Part shown: one piece after another, positions 1 through 9,562 of the stretch | Layout: each line of letters starts with the position of its first letter | Numbering within the stretch: position 1 is the first letter of the stretch | Assembly: GCF_001941485.1 (NCBI RefSeq) | Contig: NZ_CP009247.1 | Span: forward strand, 62,001 to 126,000 | Direction of reading: 5' to 3' | Length of the DNA: 64,000 nt | Source: Corynebacterium frankenforstense DSM 45800 | GTDB taxonomy: Bacteria > Actinomycetota > Actinomycetes > Mycobacteriales > Mycobacteriaceae | Notes under the pieces: model-generated | What the model saw: only the letters and a program-made list of their open reading frames with translations | The model's database searches: none | Told to the model about the DNA's origin: nothing | Translations under genes and position numbers: made by a program

Positions 1-98
1 GCGCGGTCGAAGGCGTTACGGGTGTCTTCGGCGGTGTGCGCGGTGACCTCGCCGAGTTCCTTGCCGGAACTCGGGGACACGACTGTGATGGCTGTCAT
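1..98 (-). CDS. Aldehyde dehydrogenase family protein, N-terminal part only (runs off the window)
   Basis: The reverse strand reads from an ATG at 98 for 32 codons without a stop: MTAITVVSPSSGKELGEVTA, then HTAEDTRNAFDR. The 'hxSPxoGxxhGEV, then TAEDhxxAh' pattern is the usual start of NAD(P)-dependent aldehyde dehydrogenases of the succinate-semialdehyde/betaine-aldehyde type, which oxidise aldehydes to carboxylates in the cytosol. The catalytic Cys and Glu would lie beyond the window edge, so substrate cannot be judged. The gene is divergent from the short-chain dehydrogenase at 111, with only 12 nt between the two start codons, suggesting linked alcohol/aldehyde oxidation. Family call is good; specific function unknown. 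Confidence 0.7.
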   Translation of the reverse strand, partial: MTAITVVSPSSGKELGEVTAHTAEDTRNAFDR

Positions 99-113
99 AT
101 CGTTGACTATATG
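96..113. promoter_or_regulatory. Interleaved divergent leaderless promoters
   Basis: On the + strand TATCGT (98-103) lies 7 nt before the ATG at 111. On the - strand TATAGT (complement of 106-111) lies 7 nt before the ATG at 98. Neither gene has a Shine-Dalgarno sequence. Each -10 box overlaps the other gene's start codon, so simultaneous transcription in both directions would be mutually exclusive. The -10 assignments are inferred from sequence only. Confidence 0.55.
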
Positions 114-863
114 TCATCCATCTTCATTTCTGGGGCCGCCGAGGGAATCGGTCGCGCGGTCGCCCACCGCTTCCTCGCCGAGGGCTGGACCGTCGGAGCC
201 TACGACATCGCCCCCGTCTCCTACTCCCACCCGAACCTGGTCGCCGGCCACCTCGACGCCACCGACGCCGAGAGCTGGGACGCCGCCCTGGCCGACTTCA
301 CCGCCCACACCGGCGGCAAGCTCGACGTGCTCGACAACAACGCCGGCATCATCGCCGACGGCGCGCTCGCCGCACTGCCGGCGCCCAAGGTTGCCGCACA
401 GATCCAGGTCAACGCCCTGGGGGTCACCCTCGGCGCGCGGGCCGCGCACCGCTATCTGGCGGCCACCGACGGCTCGCAGCTGGTGAACATGGGCTCGGCC
501 TCCGCGATCTACGGCCAGCCCGACATCGCCGTCTACTCGGCGACGAAGGCCTACGTCGGCGGGCTGACCGAGGCCCTCGGCCTGGAGTGGGAGCCCGACG
601 GCATCCGCGTGGTCGACATCTGGCCGCTGTGGGCCAAGACCAAGCTCAGCGACAATGACGCGACCTCGGTGCGCCGCCTCGGCGTGCACATCACCCCGGA
701 GCAGATCGCCGAGGTCATCTGGGACGCCACCCACCCGGCCAACCGCTGGCAGCGCGGCAAGATCCACTACGGGGTCTCGCTGCTGGACAAGGCGATGTAC
801 TGGGCGCGCTCGGTCAGCCCGGACCGCACGGCCCGCTTCGTCAACCGCTTCATCTCCGCCTAG
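111..863 (+). CDS. Short-chain dehydrogenase/reductase (SDR) family oxidoreductase
   Basis: A 250-residue classical SDR, a cytosolic NAD(P)(H)-dependent alcohol/ketone oxidoreductase. The Rossmann glycine motif SGAAEGIGRA is at about residues 7-16, the NNAG motif (as DNNAGIIADG) near 75-84, the catalytic Ser in NMGSAS near 127, and YSATK (Tyr/Lys pair) near 141-145. The ATG at 111 is preferred because it starts directly before the Rossmann strand and sits 7 nt after a -10 box; an in-frame GTG at 36 would add residues unlike the family and overlap the divergent gene. Substrate is not determinable; pairing with an aldehyde dehydrogenase suggests consecutive oxidation of an alcohol. Confidence 0.85.
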   Translation: MSSIFISGAAEGIGRAVAHRFLAEGWTVGAYDIAPVSYSHPNLVAGHLDATDAESWDAALADFTAHTGGKLDVLDNNAGIIADGALAALPAPKVAAQIQVNALGVTLGARAAHRYLAATDGSQLVNMGSASAIYGQPDIAVYSATKAYVGGLTEALGLEWEPDGIRVVDIWPLWAKTKLSDNDATSVRRLGVHITPEQIAEVIWDATHPANRWQRGKIHYGVSLLDKAMYWARSVSPDRTARFVNRFISA

Positions 864-1024
864 GGGCGAAGCCGCGCCCGCCCCGGGGAATCACCGCCCC
901 GCGGAAACCGCCGCCCGGCGCCGCCCCGCCCCGGAAACCGCCGCCCGCCCCGGAAACCGCCGTCCGGCGCCGCCCATCCGGGCAACCGCCCCGCCCCGGG
1001 AGACCCCCGCCCCCAGACGCTGAA

Positions 1025-1055
1025 ACGCCCCGCACACCGGTGATGTGCGGGGCGT
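1025..1055 (-). terminator. Intrinsic terminator of the POT transporter gene
   Basis: A perfect 12-bp inverted repeat (ACGCCCCGCACA / TGTGCGGGGCGT) with a 7-nt loop lies 17 nt beyond the stop of the minus-strand transporter gene. On that strand it is followed by TTTCA. The copy of the recurrent ATTGCCGACGCC motif (1051-1062) overlaps the outer part of the right arm. Confidence 0.75.
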
Positions 1056-1071
1056 CGGCAATTGCGGTGCG

Positions 1072-2748
<1,677 letters not shown>

Positions 2749-2885
2749 CGCGGCTTATTATCCGCCCTTAACCAGGGGTAAAGGCAACTTAGGACGCGTT
2801 GTGGGGCGGCTGGGCGCGGGCGTTGAGCCCGCCGGGAGTGGGTGCGTGGTGCGCATCTGCGCAGGTCGTGCGCCTGTGCGGCTCG

Positions 2886-2900
2886 ATTGACGACGTCGCG
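2886..2900 (+). repeat. Copy of recurrent intergenic motif ATTGACGACGTCGCG
   Basis: This 15-mer lies between the hydrolase 3' end and the POT transporter 5' end. The same core (ATTGMCGACGYC, either orientation) occurs between genes at 1051, 10915, 11009, 27013, 28892, 48695, 54134, 55761 and 62275 in this window. Its role is unknown. Confidence 0.6.
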
Positions 2901-2979
2901 TTGGTTTAAGTCGGTGGTTTTGTCCCGGTCGGGCACCGTGCGCTGGGGAAGCGGACCTCCGCGGCGGTCGCGCCGGCGG

Positions 2980-4116
2980 TCAGGGCCGCGGTCGATCGGA
3001 GCTTTCCGTGCTGTCCGCGCCGTCTGTGCCGTCTGTGCTGTCTGCGTCGCCGGTGCTGTCTGTGCTGTCTGCGTTGCCGGTGCTGTCCGCGCCGTCTGTG
3101 CTGCGGGTGCCGGTGCCGTTCGTGGTGTCCGTGCGGTTGGCGCGGTCGGCGCGGGAGTCGCCGACCGTCCACGGGTCGCCGACGCGGCACAGCCGGTCCA
3201 GGTCCGCGCGCACCAGCTGGCGCGCCGGGCGGGCGCGGGCCATCTGGTCGTGGGTGATGACCGCGGTCTCGTCGAGGGAGTCGACCCACAGGTTGCGCAC
3301 CGTGTCGTCGCCCGGGTCGCGCAGGAACACCGAGTTCGGCGGCTGGATCAGGGTGTCGAAGCGGGTGGCCAGGCAGGTGTAGGTCACGCCCTCGACCAGC
3401 TCGTCGCCGGCGTTGATCGCCTCGACGACCCCGGTGCCCGCGTCGCCGCGGATCTGGTCGAAGCCGGCGGGGCCGAACCAGTTCGTCACCAGCTCGCGCA
3501 TCAGGCCCGCGGCCACCGGCCCGCGCACGGCCGAGCTGACTATCCCGCCCATGGTCGTGCCGTGGTTCGGCGTCGACAGGCAGACCAGGTGGCGGATCTT
3601 GCCGGCGCCGCCGCCGAAGCGCAGCCACCAGCGGGCCAGCAGCCCGCCCTGGGAGTGGCCCACGACGACGGCCTTCTGCGAGCCGGTGACCTGCAGGACC
3701 GCGTCGATGTAGGCGCCGAGGTGGCCGGCGGACTCGGCCAGCGGGCCGGTCGCACGCCCGATGAGGTCCGGGGCGAAGACGGCCCAGCCGTCCGCGCGCA
3801 GGTCCGCGCCGAGCTCCTCCCAGTCGCCCTTGGTCGCCCCGGTGCCGTGCACCAGCACCACCGGCCAGGGGCGTCTCCTGGTGGGGCGGGCGCGCCAGTC
3901 GTCCTCGAAGCGGCCGTTGGGGCGCAGGCGGGACAGCAGCGGCACCCCGCTCGCCCCGCGGTCCAGGGTCGCGTCGGGGTGGTCGGCGGCGATGCGTCGG
4001 GCCAGGTCGTCGGGGATCTTCATCGAGTGCGGCGTGCCGGGCAGCTTCTCCACGGGCAGGTTGCGCCAGGCACGCCGCAGCAGGCGGACGAGTTCGGTGC
4101 GCAGGTCCTCAGCCAT
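2980..4116 (-). CDS. Lipase/esterase-like alpha/beta hydrolase with low-complexity acidic tail
   Basis: A 378-residue alpha/beta hydrolase. PVVLVHGTGATKGDW (oxyanion-hole HG region) is near residues 83-97, the nucleophile elbow GHSQGG near 150-155, and LSTPNHGTTMGG follows as in triacylglycerol lipases. A candidate catalytic His is in 'DETAVITHDQM'. No signal peptide follows the chosen ATG at 4116, so it is probably cytosolic. That ATG lies 7 nt after a reverse-strand TATCCT box with no Shine-Dalgarno. The last roughly 50 residues are Ser/Thr/Asp/Gly repeats encoded by tandemly repeated DNA (about 2995-3115). Substrate unknown. Confidence 0.8.
   Translation of the reverse strand: MAEDLRTELVRLLRRAWRNLPVEKLPGTPHSMKIPDDLARRIAADHPDATLDRGASGVPLLSRLRPNGRFEDDWRARPTRRRPWPVVLVHGTGATKGDWEELGADLRADGWAVFAPDLIGRATGPLAESAGHLGAYIDAVLQVTGSQKAVVVGHSQGGLLARWWLRFGGGAGKIRHLVCLSTPNHGTTMGGIVSSAVRGPVAAGLMRELVTNWFGPAGFDQIRGDAGTGVVEAINAGDELVEGVTYTCLATRFDTLIQPPNSVFLRDPGDDTVRNLWVDSLDETAVITHDQMARARPARQLVRADLDRLCRVGDPWTVGDSRADRANRTDTTNGTGTRSTDGADSTGNADSTDSTGDADSTDGTDGADSTESSDRPRP
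2995..3115. repeat. Minisatellite-like repeats coding the acidic tail of the hydrolase
   Basis: The + strand shows reiterated GTGCTGTCTG/CGCCGTCTGTG blocks, including two near-identical 27-nt units in tandem. Read on the minus strand these give DST/DGT/NAD-type residues. The unit length is a multiple of three, so expansion or contraction keeps the frame. A length-variable C-terminus is a plausible inference. Confidence 0.6.
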
Positions 4117-4123
4117 GGCCACG

Positions 4124-4161
4124 AGGATAGAGGCGCCTGGCCCCGCGCGCGCCGGTACGCT
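4124..4161. promoter_or_regulatory. Divergent leaderless promoters of the hydrolase and amn
   Basis: TATCCT on the reverse strand (4124-4129) is 7 nt before the hydrolase ATG (4116). TACGCT on the forward strand (4156-4161) is 7 nt before the amn ATG (4169). The whole divergent control region is 52 bp. -35 elements are not clear. Confidence 0.5.
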
Positions 4162-4168
4162 CGGGGGC

Positions 4169-5596
4169 ATGACTGGAGCCCACGGTGAGTTGGTCGAGGT
4201 CGACGGGGCACGCGAGGCCGTCGACAAGCTGGTCGAGCTGTACGAGACGGCGACGGCGCGCGCCCGGGAGATCCTGGCGAGCGGCGACTACGCCTCGTGG
4301 AACGAGGTGGTCTACCCCAAGCTCGCCGTCAACGTGCTCGAGTGGCGGCCCATCGACCGCTCCGAACCCTTCGGCTACGTCAACGCCGCCGGCCGCTACG
4401 TCGCCGAGTTCGCCCGGCCGCGGCTGCTGCGCGGCTACCTGATCGAGCAGCTCGAGGCCCTGACCGGCAACTACCCCTGCCGCATCCAGGTCGGGCCCAG
4501 CCAGACGCGCATCCCGCCGGAGTACATCCGCGGCGTCGGCAACGTCGATGAGGCGCGCCGGGCCGGGGACCTCGGTGACGCCGTGCCGCGGCCCACGCTC
4601 GACGACGTGCACGACGCGATCGTCGACGGCCACTGGGACGCGTTCCACGGTGAGGAGAAGCCGCTCTTCCAGTTCGGGCCGCAGCGCTTCGACCTGGCCT
4701 GCGCGCGCATCGAGCACTACACCGGCATCGACGTCGACAGCGTGCAGAAGTACATCCTGTTCACCAACTACGCGATGCACACCTCGGAGTTCGTGCGCTT
4801 CGGGCTGCGTGAGATCGACGACCCGGACTCCCGCTACACCCGCCTGCTGCTGCCCAACGGCGAGGTGCTCGAGGCCGGCCACGGCGCCGAGCTCGACGAC
4901 CTCGACCTGGCCTCGAGCCACCAGATGCCGCGCTACGACCTGGTCACCGAGGCCGGTGACGGGCTGACCATGATCAACATCGGGGTCGGGCCCTCCAACG
5001 CGAAGACCATCACGGACTCGCTGGCGGTGCTGCGCCCGGAGGCGTGGATCATGATCGGCCACTGCGCGGGTCTCGACGGGCGCATGCGCATCGGGGACCT
5101 CATCCTGGGCAACGCCTACCAGCGCGAGGACTCCATCCTGGACTCCCGGATCGCCCGCGACGTGCCGATCCCCGCCGTGCCCGAGGTGCAGCGCGCCCTC
5201 GAGGCCTCGGTCCACGACATCTACGGCGGCGACCGCTCGCTGATGCGCACCGGCACCGTGCTCTCCACCGGCGACCGCAACTGGGAGTGGCACACCCCGC
5301 GCGATCTGTGGGAGTGGCTGCGCGGCTCGACCGCCGTGGCCGTGGACATGGAGTCCTGCACGCTCGCGGCCAACGGCTACCGCTTCCGGGTGCCCTACGG
5401 CACGCTGCTCTCGGTCTCCGACCTGCCGCTGCACGCCGTGCCGAAGCTTCCCGCCCAGGCGCAGGCCTTCTACACCTCTTCCAAGGAGGCGCACGTGATG
5501 TGCGCGGTGCGCGCGATGGAGCGGCTGGCCCAGGACCCGACGAAGCTGCACACCCGCAAACTGCGCCGCACGATGGGCGAGGTTCCGTTCCGGTAG
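4169..5596 (+). CDS. amn: AMP nucleosidase
   Basis: A 475-residue protein, close to the usual length of about 484. AMP nucleosidase hydrolyses AMP to adenine and ribose 5-phosphate in the cytosol, adjusting the adenylate pool. The N-terminal half is the AMN-specific domain; the C-terminal half is a phosphorylase/nucleosidase fold with NIGVGPSNAKTITD, then IGHCAGL (about residues 294-300), LGNAYQRED and the active-site stretch AVDMESCTLAANGYRF near 390. The ATG at 4169 is 7 nt downstream of TACGCT with no ribosome-binding site, so translation is likely leaderless. The gene is convergent with the lipoprotein at 5604, separated by 7 nt; a small GGCCCG/CGGGCC hairpin spans that junction. Confidence 0.93.
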   Translation: MTGAHGELVEVDGAREAVDKLVELYETATARAREILASGDYASWNEVVYPKLAVNVLEWRPIDRSEPFGYVNAAGRYVAEFARPRLLRGYLIEQLEALTGNYPCRIQVGPSQTRIPPEYIRGVGNVDEARRAGDLGDAVPRPTLDDVHDAIVDGHWDAFHGEEKPLFQFGPQRFDLACARIEHYTGIDVDSVQKYILFTNYAMHTSEFVRFGLREIDDPDSRYTRLLLPNGEVLEAGHGAELDDLDLASSHQMPRYDLVTEAGDGLTMINIGVGPSNAKTITDSLAVLRPEAWIMIGHCAGLDGRMRIGDLILGNAYQREDSILDSRIARDVPIPAVPEVQRALEASVHDIYGGDRSLMRTGTVLSTGDRNWEWHTPRDLWEWLRGSTAVAVDMESCTLAANGYRFRVPYGTLLSVSDLPLHAVPKLPAQAQAFYTSSKEAHVMCAVRAMERLAQDPTKLHTRKLRRTMGEVPFR

Positions 5597-5603
5597 GGGC
5601 CCG

Positions 5604-6572
5604 CTACGGGCCGGGGTACCACTGCCCGCCCGAGCAGATGAGAACGTGGCCGGCGGCGTCCTGGCCGCCCTGCTCGCCGTCGACGCACTCGCCGCCGACC
5701 TCGGCCGTTCCGGCGCCCTGCGGCTCCGGTCCGTAGACCCACGTGTACTTGGAACCGCCCATGAACGCACAGACCAGTGGTTCGCCGGAGCCGTCGCGCG
5801 CGGGCATGCCCGCCTGCGAGGCTGAGCAACCGGCGCCGTACGCGGGAGCCCCGCCGGCGGCCGCGCCCGTCGCGTTGTCGGAACCGCCTGCGTTCCCGTC
5901 GTTCTCCTCCGCGGCCGGAGCGGCGGTGGACGCGGAGCTTTCCGCACCTGCGTCGGAGTCCGCGGCGTCGGCACCCGTCGTCGGGTGCGGGCCCTTGCCC
6001 TTGGGGCGCTCGGAGTCGATGCCGTCGATGGAGATGTAGGTCAGGTCGTCGAAGGAGTACTCGGGGTTGGCGAAGCCGAGCGCCGTGACCTTGCGGTCCT
6101 TCGGTACGACGAAAACCCAGGTCATTGTCGTGTCGAAGCCGGGGCCGAGATTGTCGTTGCACTCCGGGTTGCCGGGCACGCGGTAGAGGGAGTCCTCCGG
6201 GCCGTACTCGGCGGCCGGCTCGGTGACCAGCTTCGCCTGGACGGCGAAACCACAGGTCAGATCCATGTCCTGGGTGTCGTCGTTGCGCACCGTTGTGTCG
6301 ACCACGACGTACTTGCCGCCCTCGCGGACTTTCTCGGTGACGTTCGGGTCGGCGGTGGAGTGATCGCTGAGGAGCTCGATCTTGTCGGTCTCCGTCACCG
6401 CGTCGACGCGGAGTGCGACGCCCTCGGCCTCCACCATTTCGCCGACGGAGTGCCCGGCCGGTGCGCTGGACTCGGTCTCGCTTTCCGCCGGTGCGTCCGA
6501 TCCGCCGCCCCCGCCACATCCCGCGAGTGTCAGGGAGGCGACAGCGGCGAGTGCTAGGAGCAGGCGTTTCAC
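5604..6572 (-). CDS. DUF4352-like secreted lipoprotein
   Basis: A 322-residue exported lipoprotein starting at a GTG (6572) with an AAGGA ribosome-binding site about 10 nt upstream. The signal peptide ends in lipobox LTLAGC (about residues 14-19), followed by a Gly/Ser/Glu linker. Residues about 40-170 look like a DUF4352 Ig-type domain: 'VGEMVEAEGVALRVDAV' and 'KYVVVDTTVRNDD'. An acidic/Ala-rich linker leads to a separate C-terminal domain with four cysteines and aromatic residues (YTWVYGPE, ICSGGQWYP). It shares the N-terminal 'hGxxVxxxxhxVxVDxV' element with the proteins at 6821, 7554, 18216 and 19940. Function unknown; cell-envelope location is inferred from the lipobox. Confidence 0.75.
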   Translation of the reverse strand: MKRLLLALAAVASLTLAGCGGGGGSDAPAESETESSAPAGHSVGEMVEAEGVALRVDAVTETDKIELLSDHSTADPNVTEKVREGGKYVVVDTTVRNDDTQDMDLTCGFAVQAKLVTEPAAEYGPEDSLYRVPGNPECNDNLGPGFDTTMTWVFVVPKDRKVTALGFANPEYSFDDLTYISIDGIDSERPKGKGPHPTTGADAADSDAGAESSASTAAPAAEENDGNAGGSDNATGAAAGGAPAYGAGCSASQAGMPARDGSGEPLVCAFMGGSKYTWVYGPEPQGAGTAEVGGECVDGEQGGQDAAGHVLICSGGQWYPGP

Positions 6573-6750
6573 TTGTGGTTCCTTCGGGTCGCGCGGATGG
6601 GGAGGGCCTGCGCCTGAGCGGAGGAAAACTCCCGGCCTCAAGCTTGACGGCACCTGTATCCCATCGTATCGGAACCTGGATATGTGTGGCTCCCGCGAGC
6701 GCACCGGCGGGGCAGAGGTCTGCTTACTCCTTCCCGCTGAGGGAGGCGCT

Positions 6751-6820
6751 GCGTCTTCCGGCCGGGGCCGCCCGACGTCTCCCGGCCGGGGCCGCCCGAC
6801 GTCTTCCCGCCGCGCCCGTC
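6751..6820. repeat. Three tandem copies of a ~24-bp GC-rich repeat
   Basis: Units begin at 6751, 6774 and 6798, each of the form GACGTCTyCCGGCCGGGGCC, with the last degenerate. They fill the space just downstream of the minus-strand gene ending at 6821. Each unit contains the palindrome GGCCGGGGCC-like core, so the array could act as a terminator or structured 3' end. Confidence 0.5.
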
Positions 6821-7420
6821 CTAGGCCTGGGCTCCGAGGGAGACCGTGGCACGGGCCGGACCGCCGCCGGCCGGGGCGAAGCTGACCTTCTCGGCCTCGG
6901 TGTTCTCCGAGAGCAGGAACGCCAGGGTGACGGTGCCCTGCTCGCCCGGGTTGACCGCCGCGCCGTCGCCCGGGTTGCCGGCGATGCGCTCCGGCTCGCC
7001 GAGCGCGGCGTGCGGGGCGCCCGCGACATCGGTGACCTTGACGTCCAGCGCCCCGGCGCCGAGCAGGACGAGGGGCTGGCTGCCCCGGTTGACCTGCTGG
7101 ATGTTCAGGACGAGGAACCGCTGGCCGCCCGGGGCCATCGCGGTCGAGGCGGACGAGGAGCCGGACTGCGACGGCTCGCCCAGCTGGATCTCGCCGGCGA
7201 AGTAGGCGTCGGTGACGGTCACCGCGACGTCGTCGAAGGTGACCTCGTCGCCGATGCCGGCGTCCCCGTGGCCCGCGACGGTGGTCAGCGGGGCGGAGGA
7301 GGCGGCGTCGTCGGATCCGCCGAGGCCCGCGAGACCGTCCGAGCCGCACCCCACGAGCAGACCGGTGAGGGAGAGCATGACGGCCGCGGTCGCGCGGCGG
7401 CGGATCCGGTGGACGCGCAT
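6821..7420 (-). CDS. Small DUF4352-like lipoprotein
   Basis: A 199-residue lipoprotein. The basic N-terminus, hydrophobic core and lipobox LLVGC (Cys about residue 25) predict export and lipid anchoring. After a Gly/Ser/Asp linker the mature part begins 'IGDEVTFDDVAVTVTDAYF' and contains 'GGQRFLVLNIQQVNRG', the beta-strand pattern of DUF4352/telokin-like Ig domains. The ATG at 7420 has AGGAG at a good distance. It is divergent from the large relative at 7554 and follows the related gene at 5604, making a local family cluster. Ligand or partner unknown. Confidence 0.7.
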   Translation of the reverse strand: MRVHRIRRRATAAVMLSLTGLLVGCGSDGLAGLGGSDDAASSAPLTTVAGHGDAGIGDEVTFDDVAVTVTDAYFAGEIQLGEPSQSGSSSASTAMAPGGQRFLVLNIQQVNRGSQPLVLLGAGALDVKVTDVAGAPHAALGEPERIAGNPGDGAAVNPGEQGTVTLAFLLSENTEAEKVSFAPAGGGPARATVSLGAQA

Positions 7421-7540
7421 GGGACTCCTGAATCGGGACGACTGGCTTTCTGTCCGGGAGTTTAGCGCCCGCGGAGAGAACGGTGGCCGCCCCCGCGGAG
7501 AACGCTCCCCGGAACCTGGGGGTGTGTCACGGGGTCCGGA

Positions 7541-7546
7541 TAGTGT
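7541..7546 (+). promoter_or_regulatory. -10 box of a leaderless transcript
   Basis: TAGTGT lies 7 nt before the ATG at 7554. There is no purine-rich Shine-Dalgarno between them. The same arrangement precedes several other genes in this window. Confidence 0.5.
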
Positions 7547-7553
7547 TTAGGGC

Positions 7554-9368
7554 ATGGACACAATTCGAAGCCGCAGGTTCCCGGCGGCGGTCCTCGCCGC
7601 GGTGAGTGCGCTGCTCATCGTGGTGGGCTGCTCCTCCGCCCCGAAGGAACCCGAGATTCTCGCCGCGCCCAACCCGAACATGCCGACGATCGGTGACTTC
7701 GTCTCGGTCGGCGACCTCGAGGTGCGCGTCGACGACGTCGACCAGCGCAGCAGCTTCGATCCGGCCGACTACGACATCCCGGACCTCGTGGACCGCTCCG
7801 GGGTGACCACGCGTTCGGACCGGAGCTCGGATCACGGTTCGGACTCCGACTCGGACTCCGACTCCGGCTCGGGGTCGCACGGCGGTTCCGGCTCGGAGCC
7901 CGACTCCGACCGCGGATCGGGATCCGGCTCAGACTCCGGCGCGTCGGCTCACGGACCGCATCCGACCCTGGCCGACGGCACCACAGTCACACCCGGCGAC
8001 GGCGACGGTGACTCGGGCGCCCACGGTGGGGCAGACGCGACGTCGGCAAGCGAGGGCGACACCCCGCCGACCGAGAAGCTCGAGGCCGAGGACGGCGGCA
8101 GCTTCGGCGTCATCCCCGCCTCGGTGTGCCTGGGTGAGGGGCAGTCGGTGGAGCCCGGCGTGCAGCTGACCATCCACGCGGACCTGTCCACCGTCGACGC
8201 CAGCGGTTACGAGCCGATCCCGGGGCTGAACGCGCTCGTGGTCGAGCGCGTCGAGGGAGACGACGGCAACGGCTGCAACGGCCTGATGGTGAAGATCCTG
8301 TGGGTCTTCCAGCTGCCCGAGAACGAGCGCCCCTCGAGCATCGGCCTGAACGGGGCCGACCAGAGCATCCAGGACCGCAAGGTCATCGACCTGGGCGCCG
8401 GCGGCGGCGAGCAGTGCGAGGAGTACAACCTCGACCTGATGGAGACCGCGCTCGGGTACTGGCTGCAGACCGGCGCGGTGTTCACCAACCGGCGTGACGT
8501 CTCCTGGCTGGACACCGAGATCCGCAGCAACCAGTTCGACCCCTGCGCGCCGCTGAGCTGGGTGACCCTGCACCTGGAGACCGAACGACTCGAGCCGATT
8601 GAGACCGTGGTCTTCTTCCACGGCCCCGACCTGGTCACCGACCCCGGCCCCCTCACCGCGTCCAAGGTCGTGAACGTCACCCGCAAGGGCGCGGACGCGG
8701 TGAGCGTCGGTGTCAAGGGAGGAACCAGCGTGGACACCCCGACGACGATGGTCGACTACCGGCTCGAGGGCGACAAGCTGGTCGAGAGCGGATGGGAGGG
8801 GGACGACGCCTACCCGCGCCTCGACTTCGACCGCCAGGCGGTGCCCCGTGATTCGGTCGTCGGTTACCTGGGCAACGCCCGCAACCCCGCCTACGACTAC
8901 AAGGTCGACTGGAACGGCTACGACGCGGTCGACGTGCGCGTGCCCGTCGGCGAGGGCGGCGAGACCTACCTGAACTGCCGGATCGGCGGCGAGCAGGCGC
9001 TGGCCTGTGACGCCCCCGACGGCGAGCACTGGACGGCGAAGGACCTGCTGTCCGGGCCGCAGGACGAGACCCCGGAGGGCGAGCCGGCGAACCGCTTCGA
9101 GGCGGACCTCGGACTCGGCGGCGGGGCGCGCACCTACGCCACCGACAGCAGTCTGTCCGGCGGCGGCGAGGAGCTGCCGGACGAGGCCGTGATCAAGTTC
9201 GGCCCCTACGCCATGAGCACCCGCGGCCCCGGACTGACGGTGGGCAACAACTACTCCGGCTACTCGGTCACCCTCGGCGGTCCGGTCGAGGAGGCGGAGC
9301 CGCCGGTGCAGGTGTCCAAGTCGCGGTGGCCGGATCCGGAGTCGCTGAAGAGCTGGGACAGGACCTAG
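7554..9368 (+). CDS. Large exported protein, paralogue of 18216 and 19940; lipoprotein form
   Basis: A 604-residue protein with a signal peptide ending in LIVVGC (Cys about 26), so probably lipid-anchored. Residues about 41-62 read MPTIGDFVSVGDLEVRVDDV, shared almost exactly with the two paralogues; this resembles a DUF4352 start. Residues about 85-180 are a Ser/Asp/Gly-rich linker with repeated 'GSDSDSDSDS'. The folded rest carries family blocks: 'EYNLDLMETALGYWL', 'NQFDPCAPLSWVTL' and 'VVFFHGPDL'. Cysteines in 'PASVCLGEG', 'GNGCNGL', 'GGEQCEEY' and 'FDPCAP' suggest disulfides outside the cell. Function unknown; I do not recognise a catalytic motif. Confidence 0.7.
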   Translation: MDTIRSRRFPAAVLAAVSALLIVVGCSSAPKEPEILAAPNPNMPTIGDFVSVGDLEVRVDDVDQRSSFDPADYDIPDLVDRSGVTTRSDRSSDHGSDSDSDSDSGSGSHGGSGSEPDSDRGSGSGSDSGASAHGPHPTLADGTTVTPGDGDGDSGAHGGADATSASEGDTPPTEKLEAEDGGSFGVIPASVCLGEGQSVEPGVQLTIHADLSTVDASGYEPIPGLNALVVERVEGDDGNGCNGLMVKILWVFQLPENERPSSIGLNGADQSIQDRKVIDLGAGGGEQCEEYNLDLMETALGYWLQTGAVFTNRRDVSWLDTEIRSNQFDPCAPLSWVTLHLETERLEPIETVVFFHGPDLVTDPGPLTASKVVNVTRKGADAVSVGVKGGTSVDTPTTMVDYRLEGDKLVESGWEGDDAYPRLDFDRQAVPRDSVVGYLGNARNPAYDYKVDWNGYDAVDVRVPVGEGGETYLNCRIGGEQALACDAPDGEHWTAKDLLSGPQDETPEGEPANRFEADLGLGGGARTYATDSSLSGGGEELPDEAVIKFGPYAMSTRGPGLTVGNNYSGYSVTLGGPVEEAEPPVQVSKSRWPDPESLKSWDRT

Positions 9369-9562
9369 GCCGACGAGCCCGGGCCGGGGAGTGCCCCGCG
9401 CCGACGGGCCCGGGCAGGGGGGCGCCGCGCGCCGACGGTGCCGCGCCGGGGAGCGCCGTGCGCCGGGGAGCGCTCCTCACCTTCCGGGTGATCCGCACGG
9501 TGCGTCGTTAATTTCAGGGGTGCCCAGACAGTCATCCACCCCTTCCCGAAGAGGCGAACCGT

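Noticed and set aside
6751-6820. Possible CRISPR array
   Set aside because: Only three ~24-bp units in direct tandem without unique spacers, and no cas genes in the window.
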